Of a stretch of DNA of 64,000 nucleotides, positions 20,265 to 31,951 are shown one piece after another. A model generated the notes under the pieces. The model ran no database searches and was not told the DNA's origin. It was given only the letters and a program-made list of their open reading frames with translations. Numbering within the stretch: position 1 is the first letter of the stretch; the number at the start of each line of letters is the position of its first letter. Source of the DNA: Branchiostoma floridae (lineage: Eukaryota > Chordata > Leptocardii > Amphioxiformes > Branchiostomatidae); contig NC_049984.1 of assembly GCF_000003815.2 (NCBI RefSeq), forward strand, positions 27,980,445-28,044,444. Direction: 5' to 3'. A program made the translations under genes and the position numbers.

Positions 20265-21012
20265 CTGTAGTTTAAAAAGAATATGAAACAAAGAATTGTA
20301 TTATGATCAAGTTGTCTTTCTGAAGCTCAAACGGTATTTTTAATCATTCTTTACACACATGTTGAACAACTGTTCACTATCACCGTGCTCAAAATAATTT
20401 ATAAGACACCTACCAAAAAGACCAACAACAACAAAAAAACTCTGAACATCGACATAAATCATTAAAAAATTATTAAAAAAATAGAAATTTCTTTCTTTAA
20501 TGAACATTTTGCTGAGAGTTCACAGTCATAGAGTTTAGTCGGCCTACTTTACCTAGTAATAATTAGGTATCAAGTATATATAAACGATTAAGCATAGCCA
20601 ACATCTCGTCTCGCCCCCCTCACCCCCCCCTCCTCCTCCCCACATGGAAAACTTAGAAGAAATCTACTCACGTATGTCAATAGGCCACTTTGGGCATGAT
20701 TGACGCGGTTGCGCCTGTCCATGTTGGTGACCGCGTACCGGTACTACCTCAGCCCATCCCTCACATTACCAGGAGAAGCAGTGGATTCCATAAACTTTCT
20801 AAATAGTTTATTACCAGCCTCTACCTTCTCCAGACATCCCCCAATTCTGTGAGCTGACCCATTTCAACAGCATTTTTTTTATACTGAGTAACATCTTCTG
20901 CACAAGTTTCCAGAGGGAGAGTTGCCCTGTAAACTCGCCGTAACGGTAGATGCTATACTGTCTCATAGATGTATAAACAATCTCCAGAGCGTTGTCCAAT
21001 ATACATTGCATA

Positions 21013-21192
21013 TTAGAGTCCTTTGTGGTGTTTAGGCAGACCCTCAAAATGAAACCCTCCAAATCCTGTGCTCATCCTGAAAAGCTGCCTCGCCACACCT
21101 GATGCAGATTTGGTCTGCAGTGGGTGTATCGTTAGATAACGGCTGAAGACATCAAGGTTTGATAAAGCGTACCTAAACACCTGGTTGTTGTC
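21013..21192 (-). pseudogene. Integrase core, second exon
   Basis: A strong acceptor (ATATTTTCACAG) precedes DNNQVFRYALSNLDVFSRYL and then PLQTKSASGVARQLF. The D-V-F-S-R-Y and K-S-A motifs are diagnostic of the retroviral-type (rve) integrase core, shared by Ty3/gypsy elements and Ginger DNA transposons. The frame ends at 21013, before the second catalytic Asp and the Glu of the D,D35E triad, which I could not find. The host or element gene is therefore truncated or split further. Confidence 0.6.
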
Positions 21193-21523
21193 CTGTGAAA
21201 ATATATTCCAAAGCATTGAACACTCTTGCACATAGAATAGGAAAACAAGAGTTCCATGACTACATACCTTAGCCTTTTGAAGTGAAGTATTATAAATATT
21301 TCATGTAAATTATATTATGTAAATAAGGTCATCTGTTGCATAGAATGTTGATCATGTTCTCTACTCAAAAATAACAGTGTTCAAAGAATGGAAGTCTTAC
21401 CATAGCAAATTAGGAAAACGAGGGTATTTTACTGAAAATTAGTTTAATGTGCTACTAATTTGCATGATTCATAATGCTACAAGTATGGAATTCCAATCAT
21501 TTATTTACTCAAACACAGAAGAA

Positions 21524-21735
21524 TCAATGTGCTCTTGCTATGATCTGGCGGGAAGACAGATCAACCAAGTCTATTTGACGTCTCTGTAGAATGTCATCTG
21601 CACGAATACGAGTCAATGGAGCTTTGTTGTGAAACGAAACTGTAGCTGCAGTGACCTCTGGCATGTCTTTTCTCAACTGACGGACTTCGCGTCGTCTAAC
21701 TGCATACCCATGCAATGAGTCCATGAGTCTAACTA
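21524..21735 (-). pseudogene. Integrase core, first exon
   Basis: After an acceptor (CCTTCACCAG) the minus strand reads MDSLHGYAVRRREVRQLRKD and then PLTRIRADDILQRRQIDLVDL. The Q-I-D-L-V-D motif carries the first catalytic Asp of the rve integrase fold. The stop at 21524 comes 13 codons later unless a donor lies just before it. The next exon (21192 down) continues the domain, so an intron split the integrase core between its first Asp and the DVFSRY strand. Confidence 0.6.
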
Positions 21736-22845
21736 CTGGTGAAGGTATGACTATTTACAAAGTTAGAACTGTTACATAGTGTTTGTTATATTGAAATGAA
21801 AGAAATACATATTTCTGAAAAAAATTGCTATGAGTAGCTTCTACTGGTTGGCTCAAGTCATTACTGATGTCCATGATCGCCAGTGCCATCCCAACATACC
21901 TGTAAAAAGGTGTATTTCACATAGTCATGTGTGTTGTTCATCTGACAAAGAATTAGGGAGTTACAGGAGAAAGGTCACTGCAAGCCTTGTCCAAAGCATA
22001 TTGACATTATGGGCCCTAAAGCTGACATACCACTTGATATGAACATGCTTCGCTACGCCTCCAATCTCGATGAAAAATCAATTCTCCTAGATTTTATTAC
22101 CTACGTACATTGAGTATATAAATACTTGTTGACTGACCTGAAACACTCTGGAAAGCTTGGTTAGAATGGGGAGGATGTCACTCATCATCCTGAGTGTGGC
22201 ACAGAACTTAAGTCTGTGAGGAACATTGTCAGTCCTCTGGCAGCGGCTTCGCTCCTTTCTGTCGCCTCAGACTCCAGGCTCATCACGACTGCAGCGTAGG
22301 TCTTCCGCTAAGCAGTTACAGCTTGGTCATGTGAAAGCCACCGCACGTCTTTCGCCTGGACAAGAAGCGGACAAAGAAGGATATTGATTTCAACTAATGT
22401 ACGTTTACAATGGAGTAGTATAAAAGAAAGAAAACAAATTAGACATGTGGGAACTAACACCAGTTTAATTTAAGTGAAGGTGGGGGCATCATCAAGTAAT
22501 GTTACTTCTTAAACCACAGATCATAGGCTGTAAAAAAAAGCCAGTCTTTTTACAGGCTCTGATTATTGCAATGGATTTATCATAACTTCTCATAATAGTC
22601 CTATGATTTGATACCATTGTGTTCGACTGTGTTGACCACTTGCCCCTACTTTTGGCGGAACATTGGGAAACTCGGTAGAAAATACTGCTTGTCTGCATGC
22701 CGGACATCAGGTAGAAGGGCCTATGAAACAGCATCTATCTTTTCCAGGACCCTCAAGTGGTTGGTCTCAACCTCTTCATCAGCAGCCTGACTCTCCTGAT
22801 CCTGGTCCATCCTAGCCTCCTCCTCGGGATGGGGAGGGGCATCCA

Positions 22846-23287
22846 ACTGTCAGACCTTGACAATGGCTCTCTGTACTCGCTGCTGGTTCTTCCTGTCCTC
22901 CGCTATCTTCTTTGATCTATGCCTCTTCTTCTGCGCAAACCAGGTCTCCACTGCAGATGTCAGCATGTTGTGTGACTCTGGGTTATTGACTGGTGGTCCT
23001 GCAGAGCAAGGTGTTAAGCATGTCACCACTTAGTCTGGTACGGATGCGGTTTTAGATCAGTACGGATGCGGTTTTTGATCAACTTCACCTTGCTTGCTCC
23101 TCTCTCTGGCCATGCATTTGACAGAGGCAGGACCAAAGCAACCTTGGGAATGTGCACCAATAATGGGTACACATGTCCATAGGAAGTCTTCAGTTCGATG
23201 ACTTTCTCCAGACACCACTAAGTAGCACTCCCAGTCAGTGTGTCAGGATGTAGTCGGGACTTCAGGTTAGTGTACATGTCATACTTA
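22846..23287 (-). pseudogene. hAT C-terminal (dimerisation-like) transposase piece
   Basis: On the minus strand the reading HIPKVALVLPLSNAWPERGA is followed by SKVKLIKNRIR and, after a break, GPPVNNPESHNMLTSAVETW and FAQKKRHRSKK. The order (S-N-A-x-x-E-R-x-x-S, K-x-x-K-x-R-L-R, a C-terminal helix after 'GP') matches hAT-type transposases and their ZNF/KIAA domesticated relatives. The DUF4371-type piece at 53.7 kb could come from the same superfamily. A 22-bp tandem duplication (GTACGGATGCGGTTTT block at about 23037 and 23059) and other shifts inactivate it. Confidence 0.55.
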
Positions 23288-23634
23288 AACTTCCCCATTC
23301 TGCTATGAGCTGATTCTGATTTGGCAAAGTGCATTTGTGTACAAGGCCTGCCACCTGGACTTCGACATCGTCTGTAAGGAGAATGCCTGTGTGTTTGAAC
23401 TGTCCGTGCTGTGGGTGCAGGTCATCCTTGAGCTGTTTGCAGATGATGTTAGATTGTGCGGTCTCTTGTAGCTTGTATTTGGCACTTCTTTGACCTCCCA
23501 CATCACAACATCTGAGTGATTTCTTGCAGCACTGTCTACACTTCTTGGCTACACATCTCAGTGCTGCACGCTGGTGGCATAAGCCGTTTGCACGCACATT
23601 GCTGACCCTTATATGTCCGTCTTCTTCCTTGAAC
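23288..23634 (-). other. Cys-rich spliced exon
   Basis: A polypyrimidine acceptor (CTTTTTCTTTCAG) ends at 23635. The exon is open for about 120 codons and reads FKEEDGHIRVSNVRANGLCH followed by a cysteine-dense region (CVAKKCRQCCKKSLRCC). This could bind zinc. It lies directly upstream of the hAT C-terminal-like piece on the same strand and may belong to that gene. A frame change is needed to continue into it. Confidence 0.45.
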
Positions 23635-23657
23635 TGAAAGAAAAAGTTAACAGGACG

Positions 23658-23850
23658 TTACAGGTCAACAATCATCCTCATCATGTCACCCTTGGAAGGT
23701 GACCGGATCTTCAGCGGGTCATCACTAAGCTGGTGTACCATCAGCTCATGTAGCATCATAGTAGGGTCATGTAGGTGATTGAAAGCTTTGAACTTGGACA
23801 CTAAGACTTTAATCACTCTTATTTGAAGCGACTTTTGAGCCATTCTACTC
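23658..23850 (-). other. Helical exon of the minus-strand gene
   Basis: The open frame reads KSRMAQKSLQIRVIKVLVSK, then FKAFNHLHDPTMMLHELMVH, then SPSKGDMMRMIVDL with a stop at 23658. Leu/Met-rich helices suggest a folded protein. The family is not recognised. Confidence 0.35.
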
Positions 23851-23971
23851 TTCTTCATTTCGTAACATGTCTATCTCACTAAAGTCATGACGCATGCCCT
23901 GCATGATCATAAAATGTCCTACTTAAAGAAAGCTATGATACATTTTAGGTACAAGAATTTGTGTGTTCTTA

Positions 23972-24066
23972 CCTGACGGTCATCTCCTAAGTCATCAGGT
24001 GGTAAGGATCTTGCCGGCACAACAACCCTTGTCCAATTCAGCATCTCAGCAATCAACAAGGAATTA
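23972..24066 (-). other. Short spliced exon, unknown protein
   Basis: An acceptor (TTTTAAATGTTAG) and a GTCAG|GTAAGA donor bound an exon reading LLIAEMLNWTRVVVPARSLP followed by PDDLGDDRQ. It is the most upstream exon I can support in this minus-strand series. Confidence 0.4.
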
Positions 24067-24239
24067 AATCTAACATTTAAAATATCACCAGAGAAATACA
24101 TGAATGTAATATTTTCACAGATTTCGGCCGGATATGTTCCCAGTAAGGGGCTATCATAAATACCACTAAAAATTTAATGTGCATTTATTATTTTACCATT
24201 CATTTTTGCATATTGCAATGACACTAAAGAAGACACAAT

Positions 24240-25062
24240 GAACAATTACCCTGCCCTGTGGGCTGTACAGGACCCCAGCCTATGGGCTGTCCATTACCCT
24301 GCCCTGTGGGCTGTACAGGACCCCTGCCCTGTGGGCTGTACAGGACCCCAGCCTATGGGCTGTCCATTACCCTGCCCTGTGGGCTGTACAGGACCCCTGC
24401 CTGTGGGCTGTACAGGACCCCAGCCTATGGGCTGTCCATTACCCTGCCCTGTGGGCTGTACAGGACCCCTGCCTGTGGGTTGTACAGGACCCCGGCCTGT
24501 GGACTGTCCATTACCCTGCCCTGTGGGCTGTACAGGACCCCTGCCTGTGGGCTGTACAGGACCCCAGCCTATGGGCTGTCCATTACCCTGCCCTGTGGGC
24601 TGTACAGGACCCCTGCCTGTGGGTTGTACAGGACCCCGGCCTGTGGACTGTCCATTACCCTGCCTGTGGGCTGTACAGGACCCCAGCCTATGGGCTGTCC
24701 ATTACCCTGCCCTGTGGGCTGTACAGGACCCCGGCCTGTGGGTTGTACAGGACCCCGGCCTGTGGACTGTCCATTACCCTGCCCTGCATGTGGGCTGTAC
24801 AGGACCCCTGCATGTGGGCTGTACAGGACCCCAGCCTATGGGCTGTCCATTACCCTGCCTGTGGGCTGTACAGGACCCCAGCCTATGGGCTGTCCATTAC
24901 CCTGCCCTGTGGGCTGTACAGGACCCCGGCCTGTGGGTTGTACAGGACCCCGGCCTGTGGACTGTCCATTACCCTGCCCTGCATGTGGGCTGTACAGGAC
25001 CCCTGCATGTGGGCTGTACAGGATCCCGGCCTGCGGACTGTACAGGACCCCGGCCTGTGGAC
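24240..25062 (+). repeat. Minisatellite with 24-bp period
   Basis: About 34 units of 24 bp occur in two main kinds. One contains TGGGCTGTACAGGACCCC and the other TGGGCTGTCCATTACCCTGC. They are arranged in a higher-order pattern of two or three GTACAGGACC units followed by one GTCCATTACC unit. A few units carry three extra bases (CAT). Because 24 is a multiple of three, all three plus frames stay open: 24238-25242 is a 334-codon frame encoding repeated VGCTGPLP/MGCPLPCP octapeptides. I see no promoter, splice site or conserved flank that would make this a gene. Confidence 0.92.
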
Positions 25063-25669
25063 TCATGGACACCCATGGCTCGGGTGCTCAAGAGAATGTG
25101 GGCAAAACGTTTTGGCCTGTCTGGCTGTTGCAATGTAGTTAGGGTTTTGTTTTTGTCAGTCACCTATACAGTACGTTTTGTCACCACAAGTAAAACACTC
25201 CCTATTCAGGCTCTTTCTGATACGAAGGTTATCGTCATCTAGCTCTTGCTCACGCTGAAAACACGAAGGGTCCTTCTCCTCCAACCTGTGCTTCATAAAT
25301 GTTTTACCCTTCGTCTTGTGATCTTGGTCTTTGGATGTTGAAGGAGTCGAAGCTGAATCCACTGTTTTTACAGTCTTATGACCGTCGTTTCACCCTTAAA
25401 GGTGTTGGAATTTTCATGAACCCAATTCTCAATGCTTCATGTTGGCTGTTTCTTCCTGGACCTACACCAGTGTCTGTCTGTCCCATCTCAGTCCCTATTG
25501 CTGAGGTAGTGATGCTATTTGCTATTTGAGAGGCGGTTACGGAGAGGAGAGTTTGAAAGTTGGCGTAGACATACCTGCTGAACCTGTTCAGGTCTGAATC
25601 TAGTATTAGTAACCTTTTCATTGCCTGGCTCACCCTTGATGGGTTTCTGGCACGCACTGGGCATCGTCT

Positions 25670-25888
25670 TTTGCCAGTTCTCATCGTCAAGACGGTAATC
25701 CAAAGCAGCTGTTCGATGCGTGTCACCGGGAGTTGTGCGTCCCTGAGCGCCACATCCGCTGGTTGCAGGGCGGCCACACCGTGCTCGCCTCCCGGCAGAA
25801 CTTGCGCCTCATCCCCTACCGCGTCCACGATGTCTTCGGCCAATACTCCTCGGCCTATTCCCTTACGGCCATTGGCGCTCTGTCATGA
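25670..25888 (+). other. Possible terminal exon, unknown protein
   Basis: After a good acceptor (CGTCTTTTGCCAG at about 25676) one frame is open for about 70 codons to TGA at 25886-25888. It reads KQLFDACHRELCVPERHIRW and then GGHTVLASRQNLRLIPYRVH. G+C content rises sharply here relative to the flanks, in keeping with coding sequence. The minus strand is also open, so the strand choice rests on the acceptor and composition. No family is recognised. Confidence 0.33.
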
Positions 25889-26129
25889 CCAGTGTCAAGT
25901 TCACTCCCCCTTTCTGATTCCCATATGTTTTCAGATGATAGGAAGCCCAGCCACTTCAGCTCATATTGTACAGTCCCCTCTTTTGTTCTTCTTGAGAACG
26001 TCTTGAGATACACTAAGCAAACCTACATGTTGCCAACCAAATGTTATAACAACATATAATTTCGTACTTTCTCCTGGCTTGAGTTGATATGTGGTTCGCC
26101 ACACCTATATCACCTACATAAAAAGGAGC

Positions 26130-26620
26130 GCGCACCAGTCGTAGTTCACGTCTTCTTTCAACAGTTCCTGGATGTTTTCTGTGTGATCTGCGCGTTTGGG
26201 GATGACGGAACTCATGTACTGCATGATTCCTAGCAAGCCTCTTATTAGTTCATAGATGCTTCTCATCCAGAGGTTCTTTGATCTCGTTTATGACCCTTAC
26301 TTTCTGGAGGTCTTGCTTGACTCCCTCGCTGAATAGACCACTCCAAAGAATTGGCATTCACTTTCTTTGATTATACATTTTGCTGCATTCAGCTTGATAA
26401 CAGGTTGTCTGGTCCTCTCCATCGCGTCGTGCAGATGGAAGTCGTGAGCGTCATCTGTATTTCTGTACACCTGGATGTCATCTGCAATTCCGATTGCTCC
26501 TTTGCATCCTCTGAACGTTTAGTCTATCGTCCTCTGGAAAACGTCCTGTGAAGTCTTTAACCCGAATGGTAGGCGGTTGAACTTGAACCTGCCGTAGGGC
26601 GTGTTGAAGGTCGTGAGCAG
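26130..26620 (-). pseudogene. Gypsy-type reverse transcriptase fragment
   Basis: The minus strand reads TTFNTPYGRFKFNRLPFGL, then DVFQR, then GIADDIQVYRNTDDAHD, then KLNAAKCIIKESECQFFGVV. These are RT motifs 4 to 7 of Ty3/gypsy elements in the right order and spacing. The catalytic box is ADD (near 26475-26489). At least three frame changes or stops break the frame. Nothing upstream or downstream of pol is preserved nearby. Confidence 0.75.
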
Positions 26621-26653
26621 AGATGATAGTCAGTGTAGGGGTGGGGTCGAAAG

Positions 26654-26654
26654 N
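26654..26654. other. Single ambiguous base (N)
   Basis: One undetermined base in the assembly. Confidence 0.99.
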
Positions 26655-26659
26655 AATCT

Positions 26660-29048
26660 GTTAAGTGGGTAATCTGAAGCAAATGTCTTGCAATTGCACA
26701 TCAGCCACATCAGCTATCGTCTGTTAATTGGAAAATAAAGTTTCAAGTCTCCATTACATGACATAAAAACATTTTTCTGTTAGCTGTAGAACTGTACCCA
26801 CCTGTCTGGAAATCAATACTAGCATGCTAGATTACGCTGTCCATCTGTACTTGCTACTATCAGGTTATAGTATAACAAATAGAGACTTTCCATTTCCTTT
26901 TGTACTAGACCTTACTAAGTTAGTCTGTCTAATTAACTACATATGCTTTGAGGAGATCCCACAGTCAATGCAAGATCATGCTGTACAGTATAAATTATAA
27001 TAACTATAAGGCCGTCGCTCAGTATATTGAGAGTCGTCAAAACCTCTTACCTAATAAGTACCCGTAGAACTAGAAGGTTCGATGTAGTAGCACTGATCAG
27101 ATGCGACGTTTAAATCAAGGCTGAGTCGAGAGAACTACTGACTGCCGCTTGACGCCAAAAAGAGTAGGGCATTCGAGCAGAAATGCATTGTGGGTGACCC
27201 AGAAGTACTCTCTTTGGGTCACCATATTGTACCTGATTACCCACAAGAAGCTGAAGATGACTTTATACACAGGCAGTTTAAGGCCTGTGACACCTGTAGA
27301 TTCTCAGTCGAGCAGTTATATGGCCATAACTTTTGATGTAACCATCTGTTTTCAACAATTTTTGGCCAGTTAACGTAATTCACCCATATTCAAAATATGA
27401 TGACAAGAAAATTGTGGATCCTCAATATTTTGGGTTTAAAAAACCATTTTTTGGTAAAAAATAGGGATGCTATTAAAATGGGTCTGTGCCCACTATGAAA
27501 TGATTGTCTAACTGAGTCATATTTTCTGGAGTAATAGATTATATCTCTGTGATATCTAATATGCCTGGGGATCTTGCCGCTATACCTAGGTAAGGCTCAA
27601 TTTTGGGGCAAAAACAGAATTTTTTGACAATTTTTTGGTATTTTTCGTACAAATATCTATACAGCCACGGAAACCAAAGATATTGCAAGAAGACCCACTT
27701 GATTTCTGAAGGTCTAAGGCTTAATGAACCTAAATCTGCCCAAAACTCGTAATAAAACTGGTGCCCTGATGTGGGCAGGGGCCGACGAAACACTACTTAC
27801 CCTACAAGAACTGCGTCCAAGTAAGACATGTTTGACTGTACGTAACATAAATCGATGGTAAAATATGAATGTTTTATGTCTGTATCTGTTAAATCGCTGT
27901 TGTATCAATGCGAAATTTCGCAAGCAGTTAGCCTTATAAGGCATCAGTCAACTGTCATACTATTATTTTGGGCTAGAAATATCGATTTATTGCATTATTT
28001 TGCTGTTTACTTGAAGTATGAGCGCCTCGCTGTTTTCCCGCCACTCCACACCCCGGGAGGTCGGAACCCATGTTCGGACTGTACCACTTGCAGCTCTCGC
28101 GGGGGTGCCCTTTTGTTAACCGCTTCTAGTTATGTCGATATTTGATAAATACTAGATCAATATCTTTAACACTCAATATTAATAAGTCTTAAAAAGTAGT
28201 TAGTGTAACCCATACATCGTAAGTTCCTGTTTTCGCAATGTAACATTAGATACTGACATTGGACCGTTCTGAAAACGTTCCGGCCCGGCTGGGTTACCTA
28301 AGGTCACGCAGTGGTTCGATTTTCAAGTTCGACCAAAATTGTCACAGGCCTTAAAGTGCCCGTGTACCAGTGATCAGACTATATTTCCATCCTATTCATT
28401 AATTTTAGACAGTCATATTTAGAAATGCACATATAATGTAGTGGTATACCAGAATAGCATTGGTCCATGGAGAGATTCTCTTTTGGGTCGGTAAGGTTAG
28501 CCAAGGTCAAGGTTAGGGTACCATCTTTATTATGTACTAGAACCATCGGCTTCTACTGGGTCTTTATTACATTCTGGGCTAACATTAGTTGGATCCGGGA
28601 CCTCACTTCCTTCTATAAGGCCAGTTGTCTCCAGCGGTAGTGCCCATGGGACGGAGAAGAGGTGAAATAGGTAAACGATAAAGGTGAAAGATAAACCTCT
28701 AAATGTAAAGTTAAACCTCTAAATGTAGCTTATTTCCTAATGATTACGCAACATTTCTACGCACCAAACGTGTAGTCATTTGCACGGTATGTAACTTAAA
28801 AATTTGCTATGTACATATAGTATTTCTTATATATAGCAGCAACTGTTAGTTATGCTTCGTACGTTTAGTATTTCATGCACTATGCATTACAGTCACCATG
28901 TTCAAATAGGTGAAAGATATAGTGATCTCCTAATGACTACACGACATTTCCATCATTTCCTTCATTTTTAAGCGGGTTGAATTAAATCGAGGAGAAACAC
29001 CGATTATATCTTAATATTTTGCTTTACTTGCAATCAAATCATACTTAC
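26660..29048. other. Stretch without supported gene
   Basis: A+T-rich DNA with only short frames. Small local repeats occur, such as a doubled CCTCTAAATGTA near 28696-28726 and a hairpin around GGGTGACCCAGAA / TTTGGGTCACC near 27193-27221. Confidence 0.4.
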
Positions 29049-29262
29049 CTGCTGCCCATTCTTATACGTCTGTGACACTCGTACCTTTGCGGAATGACTT
29101 CTGCAGAGCCTGTAACAGCCGCCAGCTGGTGGGCCTTGAGGGTCAGGGGGGGGTACAGTAAGTTCCATTTGTCCACCACGTCTTCGGCCACCAAAGCCCG
29201 CTTGCGCCACATCTCCACGTCAGCCCTCAGATGCTGCAGACTTCCCATCGGCGGTTCCGTTC
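29049..29262 (-). other. Orphan exon with consensus splice sites
   Basis: An acceptor (TTTCAAATGTAG) and a near-perfect donor (GGCAGCAG|GTAAGTAT) bound a 214-base exon open in one frame. It reads EPPMGSLQHLRADVEMWRKR, then ALVAEDVVDKWNLLYPPLTL, then AEVIPQRYECHRRIRMGSR. No stop or shift is seen. Its G+C content is above that of the flanks. It may be the one exon in the window from an intact host gene, or a well-preserved transposase exon. I do not recognise the protein. Confidence 0.5.
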
Positions 29263-30990
29263 CTACATTTGAAATAATTGCATGCAGCATTGTACAAGAG
29301 ACACAGGCCCAAACACATCCGTCCCTTTTACCTTCAGATTTAAATGCTTATATGTTGTGGCAAGCACTCAGAATCGTAAGGTTATGTCAATCCCTAAAAT
29401 GCTATCAGTTGGAGAATTGGGTTGCCGGTCATTGTATAATACATGGACACATGACTTGTGTTTTAGGTCTAAAGAATCAGATTCCTAAACTTTCATGAAA
29501 GACATGGCACGGAAAACTGGATCGTCTAGCTGCAAACCCTTACTTTTTCTGACAAATGTCTGATAATATCTTATAGTTGTTTGGTGCCCTGTGGAAGTTC
29601 GCATTGTGTGGTTACACCTGAACTAGCTTTGGATACTTCAAAACATATTGCCGATGTTCCTGCTATTGTGTTTACTTATTTTCTATCCTTAAACATTTGA
29701 ATAGTGCTTGGGTAACAGCGGATATATGGTTTTGTTAGTATAGAGGCTCTATATGACACAACAACCAGTCCAAACAATATTGTTGGCCCTCGAACTGCGT
29801 AAGTCCTAAAAGCCACACAAAGCATGTGTTGCACTCTTCAAAGTGACGAGTATTTCGGTCACACTCACGGGCGTTTGACATTAGTGATATTCACAAAGAT
29901 GTCTCCATTACTATGAGATGGAAGACAGTTTGTCCCAACAATTTTTCATGTCTCACCTACCTGGGGAATACTTTGTTTGAAATGATCTAGCAAAGTTTCT
30001 AACGGCAGTCCTCAGTGTAGCAGTACTGCAAGACTTTGAGCTGAGATTTCATCATATCTTTTTTTGTTTGTGCGTCATCCTCCACATATCTATTGTTGCC
30101 AAGACGGCGGATATCTTCATTATTTTAAAACAACACAAAATCAGCTTTGTCTTGCAGCCCTACCTATGCCTTGCATATATACTTCTGGAGATTCGTAATA
30201 TACTACTAATGTGACATTTGGAACATCAATTCCCACACATAGTGAGTTTGTAGCTGCACCTACTTCAACATTTGCGGAACATAAAAAGACATGGAATTAG
30301 CCTTGTCCTCAACCTGCCCATGCCTTAAGGCTTAGGCTGAGGTAAAAAAATACTATTGTCTTACCAGTGGTAGATTGTATCATGGATTCAATTACACTAC
30401 ATCTGTTTTTGTAGAACTTTATGGTATTTATTTCAGTTAGTTCACTTTTCAGTGAAATAAACTTTTCTGGGGTTAGGTTATGTTAGGTACAACATTATAG
30501 AGTCCTTTCTTCATGTTCTTCTCGACATTACAGTCTTTCTGGGCAGAGCCAAGAAAACAGGCTGTAAGACGATGTTCAAGGTTAAAACTGTTAATCTGTG
30601 TACATTGATGTAACATTAGAGATATTGTAGGAGTAGTGACAAATGCAATATTATTGTTAAGGAATGCAAAAAAAAATCTATGAACGTAACCCTTACCTGA
30701 GCTGATCCAGTCGGCCAGTGCACATATGCATCTTTATTACGTTGCAGATACTGTATGACCCCTACCTGTCCTCGTTTAAAATGAATCATACTAAAAAAAA
30801 TTGTTAAGTCTTTGAAATTTTTGCATTGTTCCATTATCTATGTCTATAGGTTCACCGAGGTTATGTTTAATACAACTTCAAAGTACATTCAAAGGTGTTT
30901 CGGTGATGTATAGCTATAACTAACCTGCCGCATCCTTCATATTGGACCGTGCACAATGAAGATGTTCACCGTTCACAATGGAGACGAACT
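29263..30990. other. Stretch without supported gene
   Basis: Only short chance frames and A+T-rich DNA. Confidence 0.4.
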
Positions 30991-30991
30991 T

Positions 30992-31207
30992 TTACTCGGG
31001 ACAAAACTTGTGGTGCTTGTCACATGTGGCGCCACACATTTTACAGACAATAACTCTATTCTTGATAGGGGTCTGGGTGAATCTGCATGCGCGATGGTCT
31101 GGGTGAATCTGCATGCGCGATGGTCTGCGTTGCTCCACCTGAGATGTCTTCTGCCCGATCTGCCGCCTGCTGTGCGACACATCTTTGATAAAGTTCAAGA
31201 TCCCCAC
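30992..31207 (-). other. Small ORF with zinc-ribbon-like motif
   Basis: A 71-codon minus-strand frame ends with VIVCKMCGATCDKHHKFCPE, a CxxC...CxxxH arrangement. A 26-bp tandem duplication lies within it (31071-31096 and 31097-31122). It may be the end of a retroelement or nucleic-acid-binding protein. The evidence is slim. Confidence 0.3.
31071..31122. repeat. 26-bp exact tandem duplication
   Basis: The unit GTCTGGGTGAATCTGCATGC plus GCGATG occurs twice in tandem without mismatch. The third start (GTCTGCG) diverges. Confidence 0.9.
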
Positions 31208-31951
31208 CGGCGGTGGTCAGACGCCTTGTTGGCCTCCGGTTTCCTTGGGCACGACGCACCTCGCTGCCGAACAGCTTCCTCCGCTTGACGCGCGGTGTGT
31301 TGTTGCAGCTTGGGGTCGGTAATTGATATTACTTCCTGGTTTGGCGCAGGAGCTCCTCAGATGGCGCAGTGCCATGCTTGTCACCTTCAAAGTCAGACAG
31401 TTTTTTTTTTCGGTTATGAACAAACTGCTAGCACAGATTACTTCTGTGTTACACATGTCCAGCTGTTCCTTACCTTTGACACTAGGCGGTGAGTCTATGT
31501 AGGCACATGGCAGCGGTTGAACGTTTGTGTCTTCACAGTAAAGGACAGGTTCTTAGCCTTGATGACAATATTGCATAACAGGCTCTATGCCACCTCCTGG
31601 AAACTTTTTTTCAGATAAGTTCTTTGTCCGAACAGCAACGGAAAAAAGAATATGGTTATTTTATCAATGATTCCAAACATTCATGGTGATAACTTTATCA
31701 AAAACTTAAGCAAATTGATAAAGGAAGGCTTGTCTTGCCCTTTTGACTGTTCGCTTCTTAGGCGAAGGTGTGGCAAATAGCTCATAATTATTTTCTTCCG
31801 GAGATTCTTGATTCTCATTCTCCACTTTTTAGTAGCCAGTAACCACTTCTGTTTTCTTGTTTTGTCTAGTTCCCTATTTACGGAAAATACCATAGAAATA
31901 CGATGTGTTACCTCCCGAGGAACAAAAGTCTTAACAGATTTGTTCTACTCT

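Noticed and set aside
24240-25062. CRISPR-like array or a real repetitive secreted protein
   Set aside because: The units abut without unique spacers, so it is not CRISPR. All three plus frames are open as a trivial result of the 24-bp period, and there is no start, splice or signal-peptide evidence.
28300-28380. Possible tRNA-like GGTTCGATT box
   Set aside because: No A box, acceptor stem or cloverleaf can be built around it.
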